Part shown: in pieces, positions 1 through 7,365 of the stretch | Numbering within the stretch: the first letter of the stretch is position 1 | How the letters are laid out: every line of letters begins with the position of its first letter | Origin: Candidatus Buchananbacteria bacterium | GTDB lineage: Bacteria > Patescibacteriota > Patescibacteriia > 2-01-FULL-39-33 | NCBI GenBank assembly: GCA_903859075.1 | Contig: CAIOLF010000024.1 | Span: 7,174 to 71,173 of the forward strand | Direction of reading: 5' to 3' | Length of the DNA stretch: 64,000 nt | Translations under genes and position numbers: made by a program | The notes under the pieces: generated by a model | What the model saw: only the letters and a program-made list of their open reading frames with translations | What the model was told of the DNA's origin: nothing | Databases searched by the model: none

Positions 1-432
1 GAAAGGGAATCTCTCGGCTTGCACAATCTAGCCAATAGCTTGCGAGTGAGTGACAAAGTCGCGTATCTGGATGGAACAGACCAAGGCGAACTGGCAGAGC
101 ACTTCCGATCCGCAAAGGTATTTGCCGGCGTCTCTAAGCACGAGACATTCGGATTGTTGCCGGTAGAGGCTAGAGCTTGCGGAACTCCTTTCGTTGTACG
201 TTCAAACAGTAGTTACTTGGCAACCGCGACAGACGGCTATGGAGGATTTTTTTCGGGCAACGGCTCGGAAGAGGATATGGCCCGAAAGCTAAACGTCGTC
301 TTAAGTCTTTCGGAGGGAGACTGGCAAGTAATGTCTAAAGCCGCTTATCGCAGCGCCCAGAAATTCGAATGGGCACAAACGGCCAAGGCATGCCACGAAG
401 CATACTGCCAATTAGCAAGAAGACAAACATAA
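1..432 (+). CDS. Glycosyltransferase, GT4-like, C-terminal part (cut by window edge)
   Basis: The reading frame is open from the first base, so the gene begins upstream of the window; the first internal start-like codon is a TTG at 19. The visible 144 residues form the second Rossmann half of a GT-B glycosyltransferase: a segment reading HETFGLLPVEARACGTP carries the EX7E-type nucleotide-sugar binding motif of family GT4, followed by a C-terminal helix with a conserved W. Such enzymes transfer sugars to lipid or glycan acceptors at the cytoplasmic membrane face. The sugar and acceptor cannot be told from this fragment. A terminator follows directly. Confidence 0.8.
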   Translation, partial: ERESLGLHNLANSLRVSDKVAYLDGTDQGELAEHFRSAKVFAGVSKHETFGLLPVEARACGTPFVVRSNSSYLATATDGYGGFFSGNGSEEDMARKLNVVLSLSEGDWQVMSKAAYRSAQKFEWAQTAKACHEAYCQLARRQT

Positions 433-462
433 GACCGGATTCCACGGATGGAACCCGGTCTT
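431..462 (+). terminator. Rho-independent terminator after the glycosyltransferase
   Basis: Stem AAGACCGG / CCGGTCTT with an inner TTCCA/TGGAA pairing, followed by CTTTATTTTT. It lies between two convergent genes and can serve both. Confidence 0.75.
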
Positions 463-470
463 CTTTATTT

Positions 471-1301
471 TTATATAGATGTTATATATTCAATCGCTTT
501 TGCCATTTCATGTATTTCGCATTCAAGCTCGAAGTATCCCTGGTAATTGTATTTTTTGAGCGCTTGAACGACTTTTTTCCAATCTATCTTTCCTTTGCCA
601 GGGGCTAAATGGGGGTCTGGCCTATTGCTTTTCTTTAGATTGTTTTCCGGTTTTCCAAAGTTATCATGAGCGTGGATATGATATATTTTAGAATTATATT
701 TCTCTATGGCTAAAAGATAGTTTTCTTCACTGACATTGGCATGTCCGATATCCAGAGTCATGCCGAAATATTTATTTTTTACTTTGGATATAGTTTCAGT
801 TAGCAGATCGAATTTGCAGGCTCTATCCGGAAACCAAAAACAGGTTTGAGCTTCATTCTCAATTCCTATTTTGATTTTTTTCTTGGCTCCGTAATCGGCT
901 ATCTTCTTGTAGGCCTCAATTTCTAATTTTTTTCTTCTTTCTAATTTAAGTCCGTATGGCTCAAGGGCGGGATGAAGAGTTACCACGGAGGATTTTAGTT
1001 GGGAAGCATAGTCGATTGATTTAAATACCTGTTTAATGCTCTCTTGTCTTATAATATTGTTAAAATCATTGATACTGCCGCTTAGGTATTGGGCGTGAAC
1101 GGTGTATCTGATCTTTTTGTCTCTTTGCAGTTTCTTCAAAAAAGCCATTTCTTGCCTGAAATCACCGTCATGTGGATAATTAAAGTCGATTTCAATACAG
1201 TCGACAATATCAGCCAAGTATTTTGTTTCCTCAATAAAATCACGACCCAGCTTTCTGGATCCCTTGGCGCATAATTTAAGGTTGTTCTTTTCAGTTTTCA
1301 T
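471..1301 (-). CDS. Sugar phosphate isomerase/epimerase-like TIM barrel (AP endonuclease family 2 fold)
   Basis: The 276-residue protein has the metal-site motifs of the xylose isomerase-like/AP endonuclease 2 superfamily in order: VTLHP, IENE, LDIGHA, HIHAHDN, HLAPGKGKIDW and a final FELE. Family members are divalent-metal sugar isomerases, epimerases or endonuclease IV-like enzymes. The complete ligand set suggests an active enzyme. Sequence alone does not separate a sugar epimerase from a DNA repair enzyme; length and the PGKG loop fit either. The start ATG at 1301 lies 46 bp from the divergent NUDIX gene, so the two probably share an AT-rich divergent promoter region. Confidence 0.75.
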   Translation of the reverse strand: MKTEKNNLKLCAKGSRKLGRDFIEETKYLADIVDCIEIDFNYPHDGDFRQEMAFLKKLQRDKKIRYTVHAQYLSGSINDFNNIIRQESIKQVFKSIDYASQLKSSVVTLHPALEPYGLKLERRKKLEIEAYKKIADYGAKKKIKIGIENEAQTCFWFPDRACKFDLLTETISKVKNKYFGMTLDIGHANVSEENYLLAIEKYNSKIYHIHAHDNFGKPENNLKKSNRPDPHLAPGKGKIDWKKVVQALKKYNYQGYFELECEIHEMAKAIEYITSI

Positions 1302-1347
1302 GTTATAATTTTACATATAATAACCGTAAAAGTAAACACCATAGTAT

Positions 1348-1761
1348 ATGATAAAGAAGGGAAATGATCAACCGCCAACTTCTGTCAGTGCCATCATAAC
1401 CCGCAGTGACGGCAAAGTATTTATCGCCCAAAGGAGCTGGAAGAAAAAGTTATCGCCTGGCCAATGGGAGACCGTGGGAGGTAAATTAGAGTTGAAGGAA
1501 GTACTTGAAGAAGGTTTAAGGCGTGAGATCAAAGAGGAATTAGGTGTAGATATAAAAGGCATTAGATTCTTCAATAATTATTCCTATGCGGCCGGCAAAG
1601 TCAGCGCCACTTATATAGTTGAGATTGAGAAGAGCCCGCAGCCAAACATTCAGGATTTCGCTAATTGGGGCTGGTTCGATGAAAAGGGAATTTTACCACT
1701 GGATTTTGCGGTTGATTGCAAAGAAAGATTATTGGATTATTTTAAAAATTTGAAGAGCTAA
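1348..1761 (+). CDS. NUDIX hydrolase
   Basis: This 137-residue protein contains a complete Nudix box around residues 42-65: G-x5-E-x7-R-E-I-x-E-E-x-G-V, giving the Mg2+-binding and catalytic glutamates. NUDIX enzymes hydrolyse nucleoside diphosphates linked to another group, for example oxidised dNTPs, ADP-ribose or NDP-sugars. The small single-domain size resembles MutT-type house-cleaning enzymes, but the specificity is not readable here. It is divergent from the TIM-barrel gene and followed by a different family after an AT-rich gap. Confidence 0.9.
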   Translation: MIKKGNDQPPTSVSAIITRSDGKVFIAQRSWKKKLSPGQWETVGGKLELKEVLEEGLRREIKEELGVDIKGIRFFNNYSYAAGKVSATYIVEIEKSPQPNIQDFANWGWFDEKGILPLDFAVDCKERLLDYFKNLKS

Positions 1762-1904
1762 CAAAAATATCATAGAATATACCAATTTTTAATCAAGTAA
1801 TAAAATCATTAAATCAGCTAATATCAGAACAGCAACCCAAAACCATCAGCAGTTATTGGATTTTACAAAATTCCCCGGCCAGTTATCGTTTTATAGTAAA
1901 AAAT

Positions 1905-2486
1905 GTGAGGACAGACTTAGATGATATTGATTGGGATAGGGTCATCAGCAATTTGAAGCGGGATTTCCAACCCCTCTGGCGTCCGCTCAAGAACAGGCCA
2001 AAGAGAGTTAAGAAGTATCGGGACAAGCAGGAGGTAAATATCATTTTGAAGAAATACCGACATAAACTTTATGTTTTTATTTCCGCTCTGAACGATGAAG
2101 ACAGGTTGCTCAGAAATGAAATTAGTATTGCTTTGGTCCGCATCTCACAGAAGGGCAATCTGAGCGCGCAGAGACAGCTTATAAAATTATTAAGATATCT
2201 GACGGATCAATGGCTCGAATGTTTCCCGCCACTTTACCGTTGGCGAGGTTATGGAGACCAATTAGAAGAAAGATTTATCGCCTGCATAAGATGTTACCGT
2301 TTTACTGGTTCTTTTATCGGATATTTATATAAGACGCTAGAGTATTCCGGTCGAGGGTTGGTCAAGATGGAATCACACTCATTGGATGGTTATGTTGGCG
2401 ACAGTGGTAAGAGGATAATTGATTTTGTGGCCAAGGATTTGGAGACTGGTGATATCGGAATTTTTGGAAGCAATCATTATAATTAG
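1905..2486 (+). CDS. Conserved hypothetical protein with a sigma-70 region 2-like core; true start probably upstream
   Basis: The only standard start is GTG at 1905 (193 aa), but the frame is open from 1776, after a TAG at 1773, and the extra 43 residues look coding (IFNQVIKSLNQLISEQQ and SSYWILQNSPASYRFIVKN). Residues about 70-150 resemble sigma-70 region 2: helices with AQRQLIKLLRY, a YGDQLEERFIACIRCYRF stretch and GSFIGYLYKTLEY, then SLDGYVGDSGKRIIDF, similar to the SLD..GDDG segment of RpoD. No region 4 is seen. The family appears to recur in CPR genomes. A role in transcription is inference. The RNase H-like gene follows after 11 bp and is probably cotranscribed. Confidence 0.6.
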   Translation: MRTDLDDIDWDRVISNLKRDFQPLWRPLKNRPKRVKKYRDKQEVNIILKKYRHKLYVFISALNDEDRLLRNEISIALVRISQKGNLSAQRQLIKLLRYLTDQWLECFPPLYRWRGYGDQLEERFIACIRCYRFTGSFIGYLYKTLEYSGRGLVKMESHSLDGYVGDSGKRIIDFVAKDLETGDIGIFGSNHYN

Positions 2487-2497
2487 GAATTACTATT

Positions 2498-2950
2498 ATG
2501 ACCAATATTTACATAGATGTTTGTTGCCATACGCCCAATGCTCATCTCAAGGGCAGAGAAGTGACCGGCGATTGTTTTGCCGGCGTTTATATTATTAATG
2601 AGGACGGACAGGAACATAAATTTCAGGCGGCAATAGGAATAATGACTAACCCGGAGGCATACATTAATGCGGCTTTTATAGCTCTAGTCAAAGCTAAGAG
2701 TGTTGGAGTCAATGGCGAGGTGAAACTTAATTCTAGTCATGATGTCTTGATCGGTTGGTTATCTGGACGGTATGGCATTAAACTTCAGACGATTAAGGAT
2801 ATTAGTAGTCAGATCAAGGAATTAGCCAAGGAATTCGATCAAGTTTACTATCAGGTGGTAGATAAGAAAGATAAAGGTATCACTATGGCTAAGATTCTGG
2901 CCAAAGGGCAGAAAACATTAAGTGGTTCCAAGCCCTCCGAGGCTGTTTAA
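2498..2950 (+). CDS. RNase H-fold hypothetical protein
   Basis: This 150-residue protein follows the RNase HI strand order: an opening strand with IYIDVCCH (first Asp), a second strand (GVYIIN), a helix at NPEAYINAAFIALVKA (the glutamate helix), a strand then HDVLIGWLSG (third acidic position), and a final helix with GITMAKILAKGQ, where RNase HI normally has an N-x-x-A-D motif. The last Asp of the catalytic DEDD set is not obvious, so activity is uncertain. It is paired with the sigma-like gene upstream (11-bp gap). A structured inverted repeat follows its stop codon. Confidence 0.55.
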   Translation: MTNIYIDVCCHTPNAHLKGREVTGDCFAGVYIINEDGQEHKFQAAIGIMTNPEAYINAAFIALVKAKSVGVNGEVKLNSSHDVLIGWLSGRYGIKLQTIKDISSQIKELAKEFDQVYYQVVDKKDKGITMAKILAKGQKTLSGSKPSEAV

Positions 2951-3016
2951 GAAGGATTCTGCTTCCATAATGTCATCTTAGTCATCTATGGAATTATAGG
3001 CACCTCTAAACAGCCC
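2942..3016. repeat. Imperfect long inverted repeat downstream of the RNase H-like gene
   Basis: Arms GGCTGTTTA and TAAACAGCC (9 bp) enclose a second pair, TTCCATA and TATGGAA, giving a two-tier hairpin of about 75 nt that begins at the stop codon. There is no clear T-run, so it may be an RNA 3' end structure rather than a classical terminator. Confidence 0.5.
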
Positions 3017-3071
3017 TCTTCAACCAGAATCGTGTAAGTATACTTTGGTCATAAAATCAATATTTTATAAA

Positions 3072-3272
3072 TCATTTACCACTAGATTTTGGAAATAATT
3101 CTTTAGGCAAAACTTTCCGTCCATAGAAGTCCATAAACTCCAAAATCGACTTCAATTCTTTGAGGCTAGCATCTCGAATTGCCTGTCTGTATTCGTTGAG
3201 AATGGTTCTATAATCGTTCGATGCGCGGAGCCATAGTGTATTACCCCCCCCCCATTTCCCGCCACTTTCCAA
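3072..3272 (-). CDS. Small hypothetical protein, possibly a gene remnant
   Basis: A 66-codon frame whose C-terminal 50 residues look protein-like (helical NEYRQAIRDASLKELKSI, then YGRKVLPKEL). Its N-terminal part is read through a run of ten C on the top strand (3244-3253), giving a low-complexity GGKWGGG start. No other in-frame start lies after the run. It may be a degraded 3' end of a larger gene or a gene whose frame depends on the C-run length. No family is recognised. Confidence 0.3.
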   Translation of the reverse strand: MESGGKWGGGNTLWLRASNDYRTILNEYRQAIRDASLKELKSILEFMDFYGRKVLPKELFPKSSGK

Positions 3273-3278
3273 TTAATT

Positions 3279-3306
3279 TTGACAATTTTTTATATTTCTA
3301 TAATAT
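3279..3306 (+). promoter_or_regulatory. Sigma-70 promoter for the HAD gene leader
   Basis: TTGACA at 3279-3284, a 16-bp spacer and TAATAT at 3301-3306. The downstream gene starts at 3582, so the transcript would have a 5' leader of about 265 nt. Confidence 0.55.
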
Positions 3307-3311
3307 TAGAT

Positions 3312-3581
3312 TACGGCTTTAGGCCAACATGCGGCTTAGGGTTCGAGGGTTATCTCACTTTGAGACCCGCCTCATTGCCGGGGATGACACAAGCTCCCCG
3401 GCACGAGAATTCCTCTTCCTAGGAAGAGTTTGATCTTTAGATAATTCATCCCTAGAGAAAGTTCTTTTGAGTCGCAGTTTTAGACGGAGGCAAAAGATTG
3501 TCCGATTAGCTTCCTTGAGAGTTGGTCACTGCAACATAATGGTACGGGCATGGCCCGGTGCTAAGCGAAGGAGAATCCTGC
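3312..3581 (+). promoter_or_regulatory. Long structured 5' leader of the HAD phosphatase gene
   Basis: This gene-free stretch contains several inverted repeats: GCCGGGGA/TCCCCGGC at 3377-3402, a 16-bp perfect palindrome CTCTTCCTAGGAAGAG at 3413-3428, and TCTCA/TGAGA inside GGG/CCC just upstream. The leader ends with the Shine-Dalgarno AAGGAG at 3568-3573. It may be a cis-regulatory RNA, but no known riboswitch consensus is recognised. Confidence 0.4.
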
Positions 3582-4454
3582 ATGGCGAAGAAACTGGTTT
3601 TACCCGGCATCCGTATCTATGGGACGAATATCCGAGTATTGAAACCGGAAAAATTGGCGCTGCTCCAGCCCGGCCAACTCCGGAAATTCATTTCGGATAC
3701 GGATGGCACTTTCAGCACCCTACGCGAGGGCTGGGAAGGCATCATGGGTCCCCTGATGGTTGAGATGATCATCGGCGGAGCCGAGATTGACGACGCCTTG
3801 CGAAACCGGATCGAACAAGATGTCGCCCGCTACATTTTTGAGTCAACGGGGATCAATACGATCCTGCAGATGGCTCATCTCGTCGAGATGATCAAGGAAT
3901 ACGGCCTGGTCCCGGCCGACAAAACCCTCGACGACCAAGGATACAAGGCGGAGTACAACCGACGGCTGATGGTGCCGGTGGGTAATCGCATTTCCCGGCT
4001 GGCAAACAACAGCCTCAAGCTCACCGACGTGACCATGTACGGCGCCCTGCAGTTCGTGCGGCTCGCGTCCAAGTCCGTTGACATCCATGTGTTCAGTGGA
4101 ACCGACGATGAGGACGTCAGGAAAGAACTGGCGGCCATCGGCATCGCGCCCCACGTCAAGTCCATTCATGGCGCCCTGCGAGAATACAAAGATTCCAACA
4201 AGGAGATGGTGCTCAGGAAACTGATGGCCGAATTCGGCCTGAGCGGTCTGCAAGTGGCGGTCATCGGCGACGGCAAAGTCGAGCTTCAAGTCGGAGCCGA
4301 GGCCGGTTGCATTACCATCGGCATTGCTTCGGACGAGGTTCTCGGCCACGGCTGGAACCTGAAGAAGGTGGAGCGTCTCGCGCCTTACGCGGACCTACTC
4401 ATCTCCGACTTCCGCTACCATCATGCGATTATGCGGCTGTTGAAGCTGGCCTAG
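3582..4454 (+). CDS. HAD-superfamily hydrolase (phosphatase-like)
   Basis: The ATG at 3582 is chosen because AAGGAG lies 8 bp upstream. The 290-residue product has the HAD motifs: motif I SDTDGTF with D39 and D41, motif II FSGTDD near residue 182, a conserved Lys region, and motif IV VIGDGKVELQVG near 244. HAD enzymes hydrolyse phosphate esters through a phospho-aspartate. About 140 residues between motifs I and II are compatible with a helical C1-type cap. The substrate is unknown; family members act on phosphosugars, nucleotides or phosphoglycolate. The gene is clearly GC-richer than its flanks and stands as its own transcription unit. Confidence 0.8.
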   Translation: MAKKLVLPGIRIYGTNIRVLKPEKLALLQPGQLRKFISDTDGTFSTLREGWEGIMGPLMVEMIIGGAEIDDALRNRIEQDVARYIFESTGINTILQMAHLVEMIKEYGLVPADKTLDDQGYKAEYNRRLMVPVGNRISRLANNSLKLTDVTMYGALQFVRLASKSVDIHVFSGTDDEDVRKELAAIGIAPHVKSIHGALREYKDSNKEMVLRKLMAEFGLSGLQVAVIGDGKVELQVGAEAGCITIGIASDEVLGHGWNLKKVERLAPYADLLISDFRYHHAIMRLLKLA

Positions 4455-4494
4455 GGCGAAACCCGTCGAAGACAGTTATCTCACTTACCTATTA

Positions 4495-4530
4495 GGTGGA
4501 AGTCAACTACGTTGATGACCACCTCTTTTT
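4495..4530 (+). terminator. Rho-independent terminator of the HAD gene
   Basis: AGGTGG/CCACCT outer stem with an inner GTCAAC/GTTGAT stem (one wobble pair), followed by CTTTTT. Confidence 0.7.
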
Positions 4531-4590
4531 AATATTAAAAAATAACAAAAATTTATGATATAATGTATATAAAATTAATAAATCAACTAT

Positions 4591-5196
4591 ATGTCTAAAT
4601 TTTTCAAAGTTTGGCTTCCCCTCATAATCATAGTGGGAGCCGTAGCCGGAACTGTAGTCGTTCTCCATAACAGACCAACGGAACAGCAACCATTAATGTT
4701 TCGGTTTATAGAAGAAAAGATTAACTCCATTATCACCCCCAAACCGCCGATTGGCGATCTGGCACTAGTTCGCGACCTGCGAGGAACCTGGAAATCGTCT
4801 TTAGCGGGAAAAGGAATCCAGGTCTATGGCAAATTTACGACCGGCCCCGGCATCGCCACGGTCTATGAAGATGGCGACATGGAACTGATAATCGATTCGG
4901 TGATAAACAATATTGCCTCTGGAAAAGTCCGTTTCACAAATTTGTGCGCCACCGCCCAAGCCACAATCCCGAAATTGAAAACCATCACTACTAAAAAGTG
5001 TACGCCAGATACCGGATACCTTCCGATGGGAATACGGGTCAGCGGCAGCGCTCTGGACTTCGGTACGGTCTCCATCCCTGGCGCCGCGGCCTCCATGCAA
5101 GGCACCTATACTACCGACATCATAACCGGCAGCATGACAGTAACTCTCCCCGCATACGGAGCCCTTAAAGGAGAATTTCATCTCATGCGACAATAA
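4591..5196 (+). CDS. Membrane-anchored hypothetical protein
   Basis: The 201-residue protein starts with a short positive segment and one hydrophobic helix (about residues 8-25, rich in I, V, A), then an extracytoplasmic domain rich in beta-prone Thr, Gly and Val with two Cys (in LCATAQ and KKCTPD) that could form a disulfide. The anchor is uncleaved or lacks a lipobox, so it is probably a type II membrane protein. No family is recognised. A TATAAT-like box lies at 4559-4564 and a strong terminator follows, so it is a single-gene unit. Confidence 0.6.
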   Translation: MSKFFKVWLPLIIIVGAVAGTVVVLHNRPTEQQPLMFRFIEEKINSIITPKPPIGDLALVRDLRGTWKSSLAGKGIQVYGKFTTGPGIATVYEDGDMELIIDSVINNIASGKVRFTNLCATAQATIPKLKTITTKKCTPDTGYLPMGIRVSGSALDFGTVSIPGAAASMQGTYTTDIITGSMTVTLPAYGALKGEFHLMRQ

Positions 5197-5213
5197 TAGC
5201 TATACTAGTGTTT

Positions 5214-5241
5214 AAAACGCCATCCTTACGGGTGGCGTTTT
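5214..5241 (+). terminator. Rho-independent terminator
   Basis: AAAACGCCA / TGGCGTTTT perfect 9-bp stem with a 10-nt loop, located 17 bp after the preceding stop codon. Confidence 0.8.
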
Positions 5242-5247
5242 GCATTT

Positions 5248-5276
5248 TTGACAAGAAGATATTCCTATGATAATAT
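5248..5276 (+). promoter_or_regulatory. Sigma-70 promoter for a short transcript
   Basis: TTGACA at 5248-5253, a 17-bp spacer and TAATAT at 5271-5276, immediately after the preceding terminator. Confidence 0.55.
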
Positions 5277-5308
5277 TTATTGTCAACGAACATATGGGAG
5301 GGTAAGAC

Positions 5309-5398
5309 ATGACACTGGTACATCGGGTATTAGGCAAAAAACGGATCGCGAAATTCTGCGAGCCGCCCAGCATGCTGGCCGGCTCCTTTTATTTTTAA
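5309..5398 (+). CDS. Candidate 29-aa small ORF on a short terminated transcript
   Basis: ATG at 5309 preceded by GGGAGGG 6 bp upstream, 29 codons, TAA at 5396-5398. The peptide begins MTLVHRVLGKKRIAKF. A terminator hairpin (5360-5396) lies within the last third of the frame, so transcription from the promoter at 5248 would give an RNA of only about 115 nt. It may be a small RNA, a peptide gene or a leader; coding status is unproven. Confidence 0.35.
   Translation: MTLVHRVLGKKRIAKFCEPPSMLAGSFYF
5360..5396 (+). terminator. Strong terminator overlapping the small ORF
   Basis: GAGCCG + CCAGC / GCTGG + CGGCTC stem with a single C-C mismatch, followed by CTTTTATTTTT. Confidence 0.75.
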
Positions 5399-5408
5399 GT
5401 AAAACCAG

Positions 5409-5437
5409 TTGACGCTTTGGCCGAAATAATATATAAA
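5409..5437 (+). promoter_or_regulatory. Sigma-70 promoter of the isomerase-like gene
   Basis: TTGACG at 5409-5414, a 17-bp spacer and TATAAA at 5432-5437. The gene begins about 85 nt downstream with Shine-Dalgarno GAGGAG. Confidence 0.65.
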
Positions 5438-5522
5438 TTAAAACAATCTTATGGGGTTCATGATACTTCATAAGCGTACAATGGCGTAGCAGAGGTCATC
5501 CAAAAGAAGAGGAGAACGCACG

Positions 5523-6698
5523 ATGGCAAAGGCAACACTGGAGTTATTGGTAGGCGGTTGGCACTTGCTTAGCCAGAAAATGGCTTTTGGCAACCCCACT
5601 GCGGGCGGATTTTCAACCATGCTTGAGGCGGTGATGGCGGTGGCCGATCTTAATGAGCAACTGAAGCCCCAATACGGCATTGAAATCGCCGTGTCCGGAC
5701 ACTGGTGGCATGAGTTGCTGGTGCCCGACGACGTACCGGAAATCGGGTACAGCGCAAAGTGGAACAACCCGCGGAGCATCGACCTGAAAGACTGGGCAAA
5801 AGGCGTCAAAAAGGGCAAATACGCCCCCATCGGCCGGGTAATTCCTCCAGGTTTCGGGCTGCCAGGTGCCGATGACGGCGCATTTATCAATCCGGATCCA
5901 GTCCGTCGCAAGCTGGCGCACGATATGATGATGTACAGCTTCCGCATGAGCGAGTATGTGAAGGGTCATGGGGTCGGCTACGGCGACGTGATCTACTGGA
6001 CCGGTCCGGACGGCATCCGCTGGAAACGTCTGGTCCAGGGCGACGACATCCTGCTGGGCCACCAGCTTAATCCCGGGCTGGAAGAATGGAAGATGATTAT
6101 GAATGGCGTTTCCGGAGCGGTCAAAGCGGCACGCGAAGACGGCTGCACCGAAACCATCCTGCTGATCGAAGGCAAGCCGGGTGGAGACCCGTCTTACCTG
6201 GACGTATTCACCGATACGGCGCTCGAGATCATGGGCATCAAGCAGATCAATGAGCTGGTCGGCGCGCCGATCGCCCAGTGGCAAGGAGAATTCTGCCACA
6301 GCCGCGGCGCGGGCCAACGTTTCTCGGACGCGCTGAAACAAGTCATTGAGGCCGACGTCTTCGGCGGCCAAATCCACTTCAATTCCGGCGGCCTGGGCGC
6401 GGTGAACTTTACCGAATTGCTGTCGGCGCCTGGGGGGACGCTCGCGTCAAAGTTTCCGCAATATGTCGATAACGACTATTGCCCCGGGGAAGGCGTTGGT
6501 GAATGGGTGGACGATCAGCGCGAGACGATCCGAATCGGAGCCGAGTGGTCGGCCAAAACGGGACGGCCGTTCCAAATTGAGTTTGATGCCCGGTTTTCCC
6601 GCTACGCCGACACCATCGGCGCACTGAGGAAATCGGCCGAATGGGCCATCGGCGTCTTCAATGAGGCGCGGGAGGAGCTGGAGCAAGCGGCGGCCTGA
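5523..6698 (+). CDS. Xylose isomerase-like TIM-barrel protein (putative sugar isomerase)
   Basis: The 391-residue protein shows the spacing of metal ligands of the xylose/rhamnose isomerase superfamily: IEGKPGGD (E216, K218), QGEFCHSRGAG (E256, H259), QIHFNSGG (H285, N287) and DNDYCPGEG (D316, D318), matching the EPKP, E-x-x-H, D-x-N and D-x-D elements of XylA-type barrels. Members interconvert aldoses and ketoses with two divalent metals. Overall similarity to standard XylA appears low, so the sugar is unknown. The start is supported by GAGGAG 8 bp upstream. It is a GC-rich, monocistronic gene with its own promoter and terminator. Confidence 0.65.
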   Translation: MAKATLELLVGGWHLLSQKMAFGNPTAGGFSTMLEAVMAVADLNEQLKPQYGIEIAVSGHWWHELLVPDDVPEIGYSAKWNNPRSIDLKDWAKGVKKGKYAPIGRVIPPGFGLPGADDGAFINPDPVRRKLAHDMMMYSFRMSEYVKGHGVGYGDVIYWTGPDGIRWKRLVQGDDILLGHQLNPGLEEWKMIMNGVSGAVKAAREDGCTETILLIEGKPGGDPSYLDVFTDTALEIMGIKQINELVGAPIAQWQGEFCHSRGAGQRFSDALKQVIEADVFGGQIHFNSGGLGAVNFTELLSAPGGTLASKFPQYVDNDYCPGEGVGEWVDDQRETIRIGAEWSAKTGRPFQIEFDARFSRYADTIGALRKSAEWAIGVFNEAREELEQAAA

Positions 6699-6720
6699 AA
6701 TACGGCTGCGACAATTTACC

Positions 6721-6762
6721 GAGCGCGGTGCTAAAAACGATTTAGCGTCGCGCTCTTTTTTT
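6721..6762 (+). terminator. Rho-independent terminator of the isomerase-like gene
   Basis: GAGCGCG...GCTAAA / TTTAGC...CGCGCTC stem followed by TTTTTTTATTTT. Confidence 0.8.
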
Positions 6763-6852
6763 ATTTTACAAAAATCGCCAAATCAACTATCATTATAGTA
6801 GAAAAAATCATACGGCCTAAACGGGCTGTTAAATAATTAATAACTAAAAACT

Positions 6853-7251
6853 ATGAAAGGATTTAACGCTAACATTGAGAAAGAAACATTGGAAAACAGC
6901 AATTTCCGCAAAGTGCTCTACACTGCCAAGCACAGCCAGTTAGTGCTGATGAGCTTGAAGCCGCTGGAAGAAATCGGCCGGGAGGCGCATACCGACAATG
7001 ACCAATTTTTCCGCTTTGAAAAAGGACAAGGCAAATGCATTATTGACGGCAATGAGTATGCCGTCACCGACGGCTCGGCCATAGTCGTGCCGGCGGGAGC
7101 CCAGCACAATGTCATCAATATCTCCGAGACCGACGACCTAAAACTCTACACCATTTACTCCCCCGCTCACCACCAAGACGGCATCGTCCGCGCGACCAAA
7201 GCTGAGGCCGAGGCCGACGGACCGGAATTTGACGGAGTGACTACTGAATAA
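6853..7251 (+). CDS. Cupin-domain protein
   Basis: The 132-residue protein is a single cupin barrel. Cupin motif 1 is seen at residues about 42-60 (EIGREAHTDNDQFFRFEKG) and motif 2 at DGSAIVVPAGAQHNVIN, with His residues in metal positions. It belongs to the widespread small cupin type with a conserved LKLYTIYSPAHHQDG C-terminal stretch. Cupins of this size may be isomerases, dioxygenases or sugar binders; the reaction is unknown. The gene has its own strong terminator. Confidence 0.85.
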   Translation: MKGFNANIEKETLENSNFRKVLYTAKHSQLVLMSLKPLEEIGREAHTDNDQFFRFEKGQGKCIIDGNEYAVTDGSAIVVPAGAQHNVINISETDDLKLYTIYSPAHHQDGIVRATKAEAEADGPEFDGVTTE

Positions 7252-7263
7252 ATTTTTTAACTT

Positions 7264-7306
7264 AAACCGTCCCCGCTGTTCGCGAGCAGCGGGGACGGTT
7301 TTTTTT
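7264..7306 (+). terminator. Strong Rho-independent terminator after the cupin gene
   Basis: A 15-bp perfect stem (7264-7278 with 7287-7301) containing CCGTCCCCGCTG and its complement, followed by a run of eight T. Confidence 0.9.
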
Positions 7307-7324
7307 AATTATTGCTTTTTATAA

Positions 7325-7363
7325 AATAAAAAAACGCGCCGATCTCTTACCGATCAACGCGTT
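7325..7363 (-). terminator. Terminator of the tandem-repeat protein gene
   Basis: Reading the minus strand, AACGCGTTGATC pairs with GATCGGCGCGTT through a 12-bp stem with two G-U pairs, then a T-run. The wobble pairs only work in minus-strand RNA, which fits the gene direction. Confidence 0.75.
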
Positions 7364-7365
7364 AG

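Noticed and set aside
3843..4349. Long antisense frames within the HAD, isomerase, DnaJ, gyrB and clpC genes
   Set aside because: They lie wholly inside genes with clear motifs and arise from GC-rich codon structure.
5283..5471. 62-codon minus-strand frame
   Set aside because: It covers two plus-strand promoters and a terminator, so regulatory content explains the region better.
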